DNA of 64,000 bases from the NCBI GenBank assembly GCA_006384855.1, contig VCJN01001737.1, positions 27,071-91,070 of the forward strand, written 5' to 3'. Source of the DNA: Tetraselmis striata. Lineage: Eukaryota > Chlorophyta > Chlorodendrophyceae > Chlorodendrales > Chlorodendraceae. The notes under the pieces are model-generated. The model worked only from the letters and a program-made list of their open reading frames with translations, had not been told where the DNA came from and searched no databases. The position numbers and the translations under genes were made by a program. Below, one piece after another: positions 51,101 through 64,000 of this stretch (the stretch's first letter is position 1; the number at the start of each line of letters is the position of its first letter).

Positions 51101-54100
51101 GTTGTTGTGTGCGCACATCGTGACAACATTACACTGTGGGAATTGCAATTAGCGGTGGATAATGTGAATAACGCAGTTTCGAAATCGACGGAGAATGAGG
51201 CGGTGCTGGCGGAGTGCATTGGCGGTGCATAGAATAGCGTGTTGCTGGGGTTTTGGCTGCATCGGACGCCGTATTCCCATCCATCCCGCACGGAATGTCC
51301 GGTTTTCACACATTTGTGTAGTGTGAATATAGTGTGAATATTACGCGTCTTGTACGCCGGGTGGATGGGCATCCGGCGTCCGATGCACCCCGAATCTCAC
51401 CAACACGCTACTCTACGCACCGCCAATGCACTCCGCCAGCCCCGCCTCCATCCGCGCGCGTCCTACGTTGCATTGTATATATATATATACATACGTACAT
51501 GTACTGCTCCGAAACCAGCCCGCATGTCTTGTATGCCGGGTGGATGGGCATCCGGCGTCCGAAGCACCCCAAGTATTCGCAGCACGCTACTCTATGCACC
51601 GCAAATGCACTCCGCCAGCCCCGCCTCCATCCGCGTGGGCACCGGTAGTAAGTGTTGTTGTGTGCGCACATCGTGACAACATTACACCGTGGGAATTGCA
51701 ATTAGCGGTGGATAATGTGAATAACGCAGTTTCGAAATCGACGGAGAATGAGGCGGTGCTGGCGGAGTGCATTGGCGGTGCATAGAATAGCGTGTTGCTG
51801 GGGTTTTGGCTGCATCGGACGCCGTATTCCCATCCATCCCGCACGGAATGTCCGGTTTTCACACATTTGTGTAGTGTGAATATAGTGTGAATATTACGCG
51901 TCTTGTACGCCGGGTGGATGGGCATCCGGCGTCCGATGCACCCCGAATCTCACCAACACGCTACTCTACGCACCGCCAATGCACTCCGCCAGCCCCGCCT
52001 CCATCCGCGCGCGTCCTACGTTGCATTGTATATATATATATACATACGTACATGTACTGCTCCGAAACCAGCCCGCATGTCTTGTATGCCGGGTGGATGG
52101 GCATCCGGCGTCCGATGCACCCCAAGTATTCGCAGCACGCTATTCTATGCACCGCCAATGCACTCCGCCAGCCCCGCCTCCATCCGCGTGGGCACCGGTA
52201 GTAAGTGTTGTTGTGTGCGCACATCGTGACAACATTACACTGTGGGAATTGCAATTAGCGGTGGATAATGTGAATAACGCAGTTTCGAAATCGACGGAGA
52301 ATGAGGCGGTGCTGGCGGAGTGCATTGGCGGTGCATAGAATAGCGTGTTGCTGGGGTTTTGGCTGCATCGGACGCCGTATTCCCATCCATCCCGCACGGA
52401 ATGTCCGGTTTTCACACATTTGTGTAGTGTGAATATAGTGTGAATATTACGCGTCTTGTACGCCGGGTGGATGGGCATCCGGCGTCCGATGCACCCCGAA
52501 TCTCACCAACACGCTACTCTACGCACCGCCAATGCACTCCGCCAGCCCCGCCTCCATCCGCGCGCGTCCTACGTTGCATTGTATATATATATATACATAC
52601 GTACATGTACTGCTCCGAAACCAGCCCGCATGTCTTGTATGCCGGGTGGATGGGCATCCGGCGTCCGATGCACCCCAAGTATTTGCAGCACGCTATTCTA
52701 TGCACCGCAAATGCACTCCGCCAGCCCCGCCTCCATCCGCGTGGGCACCGGTAGTAAGTGTTGTTGTGTGCGCACATCGTGACAACATTACACTGTGGGA
52801 ATTGCAATTAGCGGTGGATAATGTGAATAACGCAGTTTCGAAATCGACGGAGAATGAGGCGGTGCTGGCGGAGTGCATTGGCGGTGCATAGAATAGCGTG
52901 TTGCTGGGGTTTTGGCTGCATCGGACGCCGTATTCCCATCCATCCCGCACGGAATGTCCGGTTTTCACACATTTGTGTAATGTGAATATTACGCGTCTTG
53001 TACGCCGGGTGGATGGGCATCCGGCGTCCGATGCACCCCGAATCTCACCAACACGCTACTCTACGCACCGCCAATGCACTCCGCCAGCCCCGCCTCCATC
53101 CGCGTGGGAACCGGTAGTAAGTGTTGTTGTGTGCGCACATCGTGACAACATTACACCGTGGGAATTGCAATTAGCGGTGGATAATGTGAATAACGCAGTT
53201 TCGAAATCGACGGAGAATGAGGCGGTGCTGGCGGAGTGCATTGGCGGTGCATAGAATAGCGTGTTGCTGGGGTTTTGGCTGCATCGGACGCCGTATTCCC
53301 ATCCATCCCGCACGGAATGTCCGGTTTTCACACATTTGTGTAGTGTGAATATAGTGTGAATATTACGCGTCTTGTACGCCGGGTGGATGGGCATCCGGCG
53401 TCCGATGCACCCCGAATCTCACCAACACGCTACTCTACGCACCGCCAATGCACTCCGCCAGCCCCGCCTCCATCCGCGCGCGTCCTACGTTGCATTGTAT
53501 ATATATATATATACATACGTACATGTACTGCTCCGAAACCAGCCCGCATGTCTTGTATGCCGGGTGGATGGGCATCCGGCGTCCGAAGCACCCCAAGTAT
53601 TCGCAGCACGCTACTCTATGCACCGCAAATGCACTCCGCCAGCCCCGCCTCCATCCGCGTGGGCACCGGTAGTAAGTGTTGTTGTGTGCGCACATCGTGA
53701 CAACATTACACTGTGGGAATTGCAATTAGCGGTGGATAATGTGAATAACGCAGTTTCGAAATCGACGGAGAATGAGGCGGTGCTGGCGGAGTGCATTGGC
53801 GGTGCATAGAATAGCGTGTTGCTGGGGTTTTGGCTGCATCGGACGCCGTATTCCCATCCATCCCGCACGGAATGTCCGGTTTTCACACATTTGTGTAGTG
53901 TGAATATAGTGTGAATATTACGCGTCTTGTACGCCGGGTGGATGGGCATCCGGCGTCCGATGCACCCCGAATCTCACCAACACGCTACTCTACGCACCGC
54001 CAATGCACTCCGCCAGCCCCGCCTCCATCCGCGCGCGTCCTACGTTGCATTGTATATATATATACATACGTACATGTACTGCTCCGAAACCAGCCCGCAT

Positions 54101-57100
54101 GTCTTGTATGCCGGGTGGATGGGCATCCGGCGTCCGAAGCACCCCAAGTATTCGCAGCACGCTACTCTATGCACCGCAAATGCACTCCGCCAGCCCCGCC
54201 TCCATCCGCGTGGGAACCGGTAGTAAGTGTTGTTGTGTGCGCACATCGTGACAACATTACACCGTGGGAATTGCAATTAGCGGTGGATAATGTGAATAAC
54301 GCAGTTTCGAAATCGACGGAGAATGAGGCGGTGCTGGCGGAGTGCATTGGCGGTGCATAGAATAGCGTGTTGCTGGGGTTTTGGCTGCATCGGACGCCGT
54401 ATTCCCATCCATCCCGCACGGAATGTCCGGTTTTCACACATTTGTGTAGTGTGAATATAGTGTGAATATTACGCGTCTTGTACGCCGGGTGGATGGGCAT
54501 CCGGCGTCCGATGCACCCCGAATCTCACCAACACGCTACTCTACGCACCGCCAATGCACTCCGCCAGCCCCGCCTCCATCCGCGCGTCCTACGTTGCATT
54601 GTATAGATATACATACGTACATGTACTGCTCCGAAACCAGCCCACATGTCTTTTACGCCGGGTGGATGGGCATCCGGCGTCCGAAGCACCCCAAGTATTC
54701 GCAGCACGCTACTCTATGCACCGCAAATGCACTCCGCCAGCCCCGCCTCCATCCGCGTGGGAACCGGTAGTAAGTGTTGTTGTGTGCGCACATCGTGACA
54801 ACATTACACTGTGGGAATTGCAATTAGCGGTGGATAATGTGAATAACGCAGTTTCGAAATCGACGGAGAATGAGGCGGTGCTGGCGGAGTGCATTGGCGG
54901 TGCATAGAATAGCGTGTTGCTGGGGTTTTGGCTGCATCGGACGCCGTATTCCCATCCATCCCGCACGGAATGTCCGGTTTTCACACATTTGTGTAGTGTG
55001 AATATAGTGTGAATATTACGCGTCTTGTACGCCGGGTGGATGGGCATCCGGCGTCCGATGCACCCCGAATCTCACCAACACGCTACTCTACGCACCGCCA
55101 ATGCACTCCGCCAGCCCCGCCTCCATCCGCGCGCGTCCTACGTTGCATTGTATATATATATATACATACGTACATGTACTGCTCCGAAACCAGCCCGCAT
55201 GTCTTGTATGCCGGGTGGATGGGCATCCGGCGTCCGAAGCACCCCAAGTATTCGCAGCACGCTACTCTATGCACCGCAAATGCACTCCGCCAGCCCCGCC
55301 TCCATCCGCGTGGGCACCGGTAGTAAGTGTTGTTGTGTGCGCACATCGTGACAACATTACACTGTGGGAATTGCAATTAGCGGTGGATAATGTGAATAAC
55401 GCAGTTTCGAAATCGACGGAGAATGAGGCGGTGCTGGCGGAGTGCATTGGCGGTGCATAGAATAGCGTGTTGCTGGGGTTTTGGCTGCATCGGACGCCGT
55501 ATTCCCATCCATCCCGCACGGAATGTCCGGTTTTCACACATTTGTGTAGTGTGAATATAGTGTGAATATTACGCGTCTTGTACGCCGGGTGGATGGGCAT
55601 CCGGCGTCCGATGCACCCCGAATCTCACCAACACGCTACTCTACGCACCGCCAATGCACTCCGCCAGCCCCGCCTCCATCCGCGCGCGTCCTACGTTGCA
55701 TTGTATATATATATATACATACGTACATGTACTGCTCCGAAACCAGCCCACATGTCTTGTATGCCGGGTGGATGGGCATCCGGCGTCCGAAGCACCCCAA
55801 GTATTCGCAGCACGCTACTCTATGCACCGCAAATGCACTCCGCCAGCCCCGCCTCCATCCGCGTGGGAACCGGTAGTAAGTGTTGTTGTGTGCGCACATC
55901 GTGACAACATTACACTGTGGGAATTGCAATTAGCGGTGGATAATGTGAATAACGCAGTTTCGAAATCGACGGAGAATGAGGCGGTGCTGGCGGAGTGCAT
56001 TGGCGGTGCATAGAATAGCGTGTTGCTGGGGTTTTGGCTGCATCGGACGCCGTATTCCCATCCATCCCGCACGGAATGTCCGGTTTTCACACATTTGTGT
56101 AGTGTGAATATAGTGTGAATATTACGCGTCTTGTACGCCGGGTGGATGGGCATCCGGCGTCCGATGCACCCCGAATCTCACCAACACGCTACTCTACGCA
56201 CCGCCAATGCACTCCGCCAGCCCCGCCTCCATCCGCGCGCGTCCTACGTTGCATTGTATATATATATACATACGTACATGTACTGCTGCTCCGAAACCAG
56301 CCCGCATGTCTTGTATGCCGGGTGGATGGGCATCCGGCGTCCGAAGCACCCCAAGTATTCGCAGCACGCTACTCTATGCACCGCAAATGCACTCCGCCAG
56401 CCCCGCCTCCATCCGCGTGGGAACCGGTAGTAAGTGTTGTTGTGTGCGCACATCGTGACAACATTACACCGTGGGAATTGCAATTAGCGGTGGATAATGT
56501 GAATAACGCAGTTTCGAAATCGACGGAGAATGAGGCGGTGCTGGCGGAGTGCATTGGCGGTGCATAGAATAGCGTGTTGCTGGGGTTTTGGCTGCATCGG
56601 ACGCCGTATTCCCATCCATCCCGCACGGAATGTCCGGTTTTCACACATTTGTGTAGTGTGAATATAGTGTGAATATTACGCGTCTTGTACGCCGGGTGGA
56701 TGGGCATCCGGCGTCCGATGCACCCCGAATCTCACCAACACGCTACTCTACGCACCGCCAATGCACTCCGCCAGCCCCGCCTCCATCCGCGCGCGTCCTA
56801 CGTTGCATTGTATATATATATATATACATACGTACATGTACTGCTCCGAAACCAGCCCGCATGTCTTGTATGCCGGGTGGATGGGCATCCGGCGTCCGAA
56901 GCACCCCAAGTATTCGCAGCACGCTACTCTATGCACCGCAAATGCACTCCGCCAGCCCCGCCTCCATCCGCGTGGGCACCGGTAGTAAGTGTTGTTGTGT
57001 GCGCACATCGTGACAACATTACACCGTGGGAATTGCAATTAGCGGTGGATAATGTGAATAACGCAGTTTCGAAATCGACGGAGAATGAGGCGGTGCTGGC

Positions 57101-60100
57101 GGAGTGCATTGGCGGTGCATAGAATAGCGTGTTGCTGGGGTTTTGGCTGCATCGGACGCCGTATTCCCATCCATCCCGCACGGAATGTCCGGTTTTCACA
57201 CATTTGTGTAGTGTGAATATAGTGTGAATATTACGCGTCTTGTACGCCGGGTGGATGGGCATCCGGCGTCCGATGCACCCCGAATCTCACCAACACGCTA
57301 CTCTACGCACCGCCAATGCACTCCGCCAGCCCCGCCTCCATCCGCGCGCGTCCTACGTTGCATTGTATATATATATACATACGTACATGTACTGCTCCGA
57401 AACCAGCCCGCATGTCTTGTATGCCGGGTGGATGGGCATCCGGCGTCCGAAGCACCCCAAGTATTCGCAGCACGCTACTCTATGCACCGCAAATGCACTC
57501 CGCCAGCCCCGCCTCCATCCGCGTGGGCACCGGTAGTAAGTGTTGTTGTGTGCGCACATCGTGACAACATTACACCGTGGGAATTGCAATTAGCGGTGGA
57601 TAATGTGAATAACGCAGTTTCGAAATCGACGGAGAATGAGGCGGTGCTGGCGGAGTGCATTGGCGGTGCATAGAATAGCGTGTTGCTGGGGTTTTGGCTG
57701 CATCGGACGCCGTATTCCCATCCATCCCGCACGGAATGTCCGGTTTTCACACATTTGTGTAGTGTGAATATAGTGTGAATATTACGCGTCTTGTACGCCG
57801 GGTGGATGGGCATCCGGCGTCCGATGCACCCCGAATCTCACCAACACGCTACTCTACGCACCGCCAATGCACTCCGCCAGCCCCGCCTCCATCCGCGCGC
57901 GTCCTACGTTGCATTGTATATATATATATACATACGTACATGTACTGCTCCGAAACCAGCCCGCATGTCTTGTATGCCGGGTGGATGGGCATCCGGCGTC
58001 CGAAGCACCCCAAGTATTCGCAGCACGCTACTCTATGCACCGCAAATGCACTCCGCCAGCCCCGCCTCCATCCGCGTGGGCACCGGTAGTAAGTGTTGTT
58101 GTGTGCGCACATCGTGACAACATTACACCGTGGGAATTGCAATTAGCGGTGGATAATGTGAATAACGCAGTTTCGAAATCGACGGAGAATGAGGCGGTGC
58201 TGGCGGAGTGCATTGGCGGTGCATAGAATAGCGTGTTGCTGGGGTTTTGGCTGCATCGGACGCCGTATTCCCATCCATCCCGCACGGAATGTCCGGTTTT
58301 CACACATTTGTGTAGTGTGAATATAGTGTGAATATTACGCGTCTTGTACGCCGGGTGGATGGGCATCCGGCGTCCGATGCACCCCGAATCTCACCAACAC
58401 GCTACTCTACGCACCGCCAATGCACTCCGCCAGCCCCGCCTCCATCCGCGCGCGTCCTACGTTGCATTGTATATATATATATACATACGTACATGTACTG
58501 CTCCGAAACCAGCCCGCATGTCTTGTATGCCGGGTGGATGGGCATCCGGCGTCCGAAGCACCCCAAGTATTCGCAGCACGCTACTCTATGCACCGCAAAT
58601 GCACTCCGCCAGCCCCGCCTCCATCCGCGTGGGCACCGGTAGTAAGTGTTGTTGTGTGCGCACATCGTGACAACATTACACCGTGGGAATTGCAATTAGC
58701 GGTGGATAATGTGAATAACGCAGTTTCGAAATCGACGGAGAATGAGGCGGTGCTGGCGGAGTGCATTGGCGGTGCATAGAATAGCGTGTTGCTGGGGTTT
58801 TGGCTGCATCGGACGCCGTATTCCCATCCATCCCGCACGGAATGTCCGGTTTTCACACATTTGTGTAGTGTGAATATAGTGTGAATATTACGCGTCTTGT
58901 ACGCCGGGTGGATGGGCATCCGGCGTCCGATGCACCCCGAATCTCACCAACACGCTACTCTACGCACCGCCAATGCACTCCGCCAGCCCCGCCTCCATCC
59001 GCGCGCGTCCTACGTTGCATTGTATATATATATATACATACGTACATGTACTGCTCCGAAACCAGCCCGCATGTCTTGTATGCCGGGTGGATGGGCATCC
59101 GGCGTCCGAAGCACCCCAAGTATTCGCAGCACGCTACTCTATGCACCGCAAATGCACTCCGCCAGCCCCGCCTCCATCCGCGTGGGCACCGGTAGTAAGT
59201 GTTGTTGTGTGCGCACATCGTGACAACATTACACTGTGGGAATTGCAATTAGCGGTGGATAATGTGAATAACGCAGTTTCGAAATCGACGGAGAATGAGG
59301 CGGTGCTGGCGGAGTGCATTGGCGGTGCATAGAATAGCGTGTTGCTGGGGTTTTGGCTGCATCGGACGCCGTATTCCCATCCATCCCGCACGGAATGTCC
59401 GGTTTTCACACATTTGTGTAGTGTGAATATAGTGTGAATATTACGCGTCTTGTACGCCGGGTGGATGGGCATCCGGCGTCCGATGCACCCCGAATCTCAC
59501 CAACACGCTACTCTACGCACCGCCAATGCACTCCGCCAGCCCCGCCTCCATCCGCGCGCGTCCTACGTTGCATTGTATATATATATATACATACGTACAT
59601 GTACTGCTCCGAAACCAGCCCGCATGTCTTGTATGCCGGGTGGATGGGCATCCGGCGTCCGAAGCACCCCAAGTATTCGCAGCACGCTACTCTATGCACC
59701 GCAAATGCACTCCGCCAGCCCCGCCTCCATCCGCGTGGGAACCGGTAGTAAGTGTTGTTGTGTGCGCACATCGTGACAACATTACACCGTGGGAATTGCA
59801 ATTAGCGGTGGATAATGTGAATAACGCAGTTTCGAAATCGACGGAGAATGAGGCGGTGCTGGCGGAGTGCATTGGCGGTGCATAGAATAGCGTGTTGCTG
59901 GGGTTTTGGCTGCATCGGACGCCGTATTCCCATCCATCCCGCACGGAATGTCCGGTTTTCACACATTTGTGTAGTGTGAATATAGTGTGAATATTACGCG
60001 TCTTGTACGCCGGGTGGATGGGCATCCGGCGTCCGATGCACCCCGAATCTCACCAACACGCTACTCTACGCACCGCCAATGCACTCCGCCAGCCCCGCCT

Positions 60101-63100
60101 CCATCCGCGCGCGTCCTACGTTGCATTGTATATATATATACATACGTACATGTACTGCTCCGAAACCAGCCCACATGTCTTGTATGCCGGGTGGATGGGC
60201 ATCCGGCGTCCGAAGCACCCCAAGTATTCGCAGCACGCTACTCTATGCACCGCAAATGCACTCCGCCAGCCCCGCCTCCATCCGCGTGGGAACCGGTAGT
60301 AAGTGTTGTTGTGTGCGCACATCGTGACAACATTACACTGTGGGAATTGCAATTAGCGGTGGATAATGTGAATAACGCAGTTTCGAAATCGACGGAGAAT
60401 GAGGCGGTGCTGGCGGAGTGCATTGGCGGTGCATAGAATAGCGTGTTGCTGGGGTTTTGGCTGCATCGGACGCCGTATTCCCATCCATCCCGCACGGAAT
60501 GTCCGGTTTTCACACATTTGTGTAGTGTGAATATAGTGTGAATATTACGCGTCTTGTACGCCGGGTGGATGGGCATCCGGCGTCCGATGCACCCCGAATC
60601 TCACCAACACGCTACTCTACGCACCGCCAATGCACTCCGCCAGCCCCGCCTCCATCCGCGCGCGTCCTACGTTGCATTGTATATATATATATACATACGT
60701 ACATGTACTGCTCCGAAACCAGCCCGCATGTCTTGTATGCCGGGTGGATGGGCATCCGGCGTCCGAAGCACCCCAAGTATTCGCAGCACGCTACTCTATG
60801 CACCGCAAATGCACTCCGCCAGCCCCGCCTCCATCCGCGTGGGAACCGGTAGTAAGTGTTGTTGTGTGCGCACATCGTGACAACATTACACCGTGGGAAT
60901 TGCAATTAGCGGTGGATAATGTGAATAACGCAGTTTCGAAATCGACGGAGAATGAGGCGGTGCTGGCGGAGTGCATTGGCGGTGCATAGAATAGCGTGTT
61001 GCTGGGGTTTTGGCTGCATCGGACGCCGTATTCCCATCCATCCCGCACGGAATGTCCGGTTTTCACACATTTGTGTAGTGTGAATATAGTGTGAATATTA
61101 CGCGTCTTGTACGCCGGGTGGATGGGCATCCGGCGTCCGATGCACCCCGAATCTCACCAACACGCTACTCTACGCACCGCCAATGCACTCCGCCAGCCCC
61201 GCCTCCATCCGCGCGCGTCCTACGTTGCATTGTATATATATATACATACGTACATGTACTGCTCCGAAACCAGCCCACATGTCTTGTATGCCGGGTGGAT
61301 GGGCATCCGGCGTCCGAAGCACCCCAAGTATTCGCAGCACGCTACTCTATGCACCGCAAATGCACTCCGCCAGCCCCGCCTCCATCCGCGTGGGCACCGG
61401 TAGTAAGTGTTGTTGTGTGCGCACATCGTGACAACATTACACCGTGGGAATTGCAATTAGCGGTGGATAATGTGAATAACGCAGTTTCGAAATCGACGGA
61501 GAATGAGGCGGTGCTGGCGGAGTGCATTGGCGGTGCATAGAATAGCGTGTTGCTGGGGTTTTGGCTGCATCGGACGCCGTATTCCCATCCATCCCGCACG
61601 GAATGTCCGGTTTTCACACATTTGTGTAGTGTGAATATAGTGTGAATATTACGCGTCTTGTACGCCGGGTGGATGGGCATCCGGCGTCCGATGCACCCCG
61701 AATCTCACCAACACGCTACTCTACGCACCGCCAATGCACTCCGCCAGCCCCGCCTCCATCCGCGCGCGTCCTACGTTGCATTGTATATATATATACATAC
61801 GTACATGTACTGCTCCGAAACCAGCCCGCATGTCTTGTATGCCGGGTGGATGGGCATCCGGCGTCCGAAGCACCCCAAGTATTCGCAGCACGCTACTCTA
61901 TGCACCGCAAATGCACTCCGCCAGCCCCGCCTCCATCCGCGTGGGAACCGGTAGTAAGTGTTGTTGTGTGCGCACATCGTGACAACATTACACCTGTGGG
62001 AATTGCAATTAGCGGTGGATAATGTGAATAACGCAGTTTCGAAATCGACGGAGAATGAGGCGGTGCTGGCGGAGTGCATTGGCGGTGCATAGAATAGCGT
62101 GTTGCTGGGGTTTTGGCTGCATCGGACGCCGTATTCCCATCCATCCCGCACGGAATGTCCGGTTTTCACACATTTGTGTAGTGTGAATATAGTGTGAATA
62201 TTACGCGTCTTGTACGCCGGGTGGATGGGCATCCGGCGTCCGATGCACCCCGAATCTCACCAACACGCTACTCTACGCACCGCCAATGCACTCCGCCAGC
62301 CCCGCCTCCATCCGCGCGTCCTACGTTGCATTGTATATATATACATACGTACATGTACTGCTCCGAAACCAGCCCACATGTCTTGTATGCCGGGTGGATG
62401 GGCATCCGGCGTCCGAAGCACCCCAAGTATTCGCAGCACGCTACTCTATGCACCGCAAATGCACTCCGCCAGCCCCGCCTCCATCCGCGTGGGAACCGGT
62501 AGCAAGTGTTGTTGTGTGCGCACATCGTGACAACATTACACTGTGGGAATTGCAATTAGCGGTGGATAATGTGAATAACGCAGTTTCGAAATCGACGGAG
62601 AATGAGGCGGTGCTGGCGGAGTGCATTGGCGGTGCATAGAATAGCGTGTTGCTGGGGTTTTGGCTGCATCGGACGCCGTATTCCCATCCATCCCGCACGG
62701 AATGTCCGGTTTTCACACATTTGTGTAGTGTGAATATAGTGTGAATATTACGCGTCTTGTACGCCGGGTGGATGGGCATCCGGCGTCCGATGCACCCCGA
62801 ATCTCACCAACACGCTACTCTACGCACCGCCAATGCACTCCGCCAGCCCCGCCTCCATCCGCGCGCGTCCTACGTTGCATTGTATATATATATATACATA
62901 CGTACATGTACTGCTCCGAAACCAGCCCGCATGTCTTGTATGCCGGGTGGATGGGCATCCGGCGTCCGAAGCACCCCAAGTATTCGCAGCACGCTACTCT
63001 ATGCACCGCAAATGCACTCCGCCAGCCCCGCCTCCATCCGCGTGGGAACCGGTAGTAAGTGTTGTTGTGTGCGCACATCGTGACAACATTACACCTGTGG

Positions 63101-64000
63101 GAATTGCAATTAGCGGTGGATAATGTGAATAACGCAGTTTCGAAATCGACGGAGAATGAGGCGGTGCTGGCGGAGTGCATTGGCGGTGCATAGAATAGCG
63201 TGTTGCTGGGGTTTTGGCTGCATCGGACGCCGTATTCCCATCCATCCCGCACGGAATGTCCGGTTTTCACACATTTGTGTAGTGTGAATATAGTGTAAAT
63301 ATTACGCGTCTTGTACGCCGGGTGGATGGGCATCCGGCGTCCGATGCACCCCGAATCTCACCAACACGCTACTCTACGCACCGCCAATGCACTCCGCCAG
63401 CCCCGCCTGTTTCCGCGCGTCCTACGTTGCATTGTATAGATATACATACGTACATGTACTGCTCCGAAACCAGCCCACATGTCTTTTACGCCGGGTGGAT
63501 GGGCATCCGGCGTCCGAAGCACCCCAAGTATTCGCAGCACGCTACTCTATGCACCGCAAATGCACTCCGCCAGCCCCGCCTCCATCCGCGTGGGAACCGG
63601 TAGTAAGTGTTGTTGTGTGCGCACATCGTGACAACATTACACTGTGGGAATTGCAATTAGCGGTGGATAATGTGAATAACGCAGTTTCGAAATCGACGGA
63701 GAATGAGGCGGTGCTGGCGGAGTGCATTGGCGGTGCATAGAATAGCGTGTTGCTGGGGTTTTGGCTGCATCGGACGCCGTATTCCCATCCATCCCGCACG
63801 GAATGTCCGGTTTTCACACATTTGTGTAGTGTGAATATAGTGTGAAATATTACGCGTCTTGTACGCCGGTGTGGATGGGCATCCGGCGTCCGATGCACCC
63901 CGAATCTCACCAACACGCTACTCTACGCACCGCCAATGCACTCCGCCAGCCCCGCCTCCATCCGCGCGCGTCCTACGTTGCATTGTATATATATATATAT

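Overview
The window is eukaryotic nuclear DNA, most likely from a unicellular alga or related protist. The host part carries a Golgi-type PAPS sulfotransferase and a TBL/PC-esterase-like SGNH protein, both apparently intronless. It also has dense microsatellites, several satellite families and decayed duplicated coding sequence. I cannot assign a species from the sequence.

Layout. 1-6850: repeat-rich host DNA with remnants of one decayed duplicated coding sequence, a ~188-bp satellite, a 30-bp GC-rich minisatellite and a 72-nt tRNA-like sequence. 7057-9739: two convergent host genes (sulfotransferase, SGNH esterase). 10200-10480: extreme C-rich tract. 11075-11548: a truncated ORF, possibly the N-terminus of a PIF/Harbinger-like transposase, whose 3' end runs into a large satellite array. 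11505-13341 and 37888-64000: that array, built of ~374-bp and ~551-bp units with a (TA)n tract in the long form. It was one array, now split by an insertion.

13342-37887: the insertion, a 24.5-kb integrated Polinton-like virus (PLV) bounded by ~1.7-kb terminal inverted repeats. It encodes a double-jelly-roll-type major capsid protein, a minor capsid (penton) protein, an A32/FtsK-HerA-type packaging ATPase and a tyrosine recombinase. It also encodes a TVpol-superfamily-3-helicase fusion, a collagen-containing fibre, a SAP-domain protein, a Zn-ribbon protein, two adhesin-like proteins (F5/8C and FN3 modules), a two-helix membrane protein of SLATT-like architecture and several small unknowns. 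I saw no protein-primed PolB, RVE integrase or adenain-like protease, so it is PLV/virophage-like rather than a classical Polinton/Maverick.

The element sits inside the (TA)n tract of one satellite unit. Removing it restores one unit of about normal length.

The most unusual internal feature is a ~5.44-kb near-identical direct tandem duplication of the virion-gene cassette (14824-20268 and 20269-25712). Copy 2 looks intact. Copy 1 has a 2-bp difference that changes the reading frame at the end of its major capsid gene, and its SAP gene is cut off at the junction. Apart from these, all core genes are open, so the provirus may be recent or still functional.

How the genes would work together (inference from families): the recombinase inserts the genome, and the polymerase-helicase replicates it. 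The ATPase, perhaps with the SAP protein, packages it into a capsid of major capsid and penton proteins. The collagen fibre and the FN3/discoidin proteins would decorate the virion and contact the host. The recombinase and polymerase-helicase genes share an upstream palindrome plus a TATA-like module, a candidate promoter class distinct from that of the virion genes.
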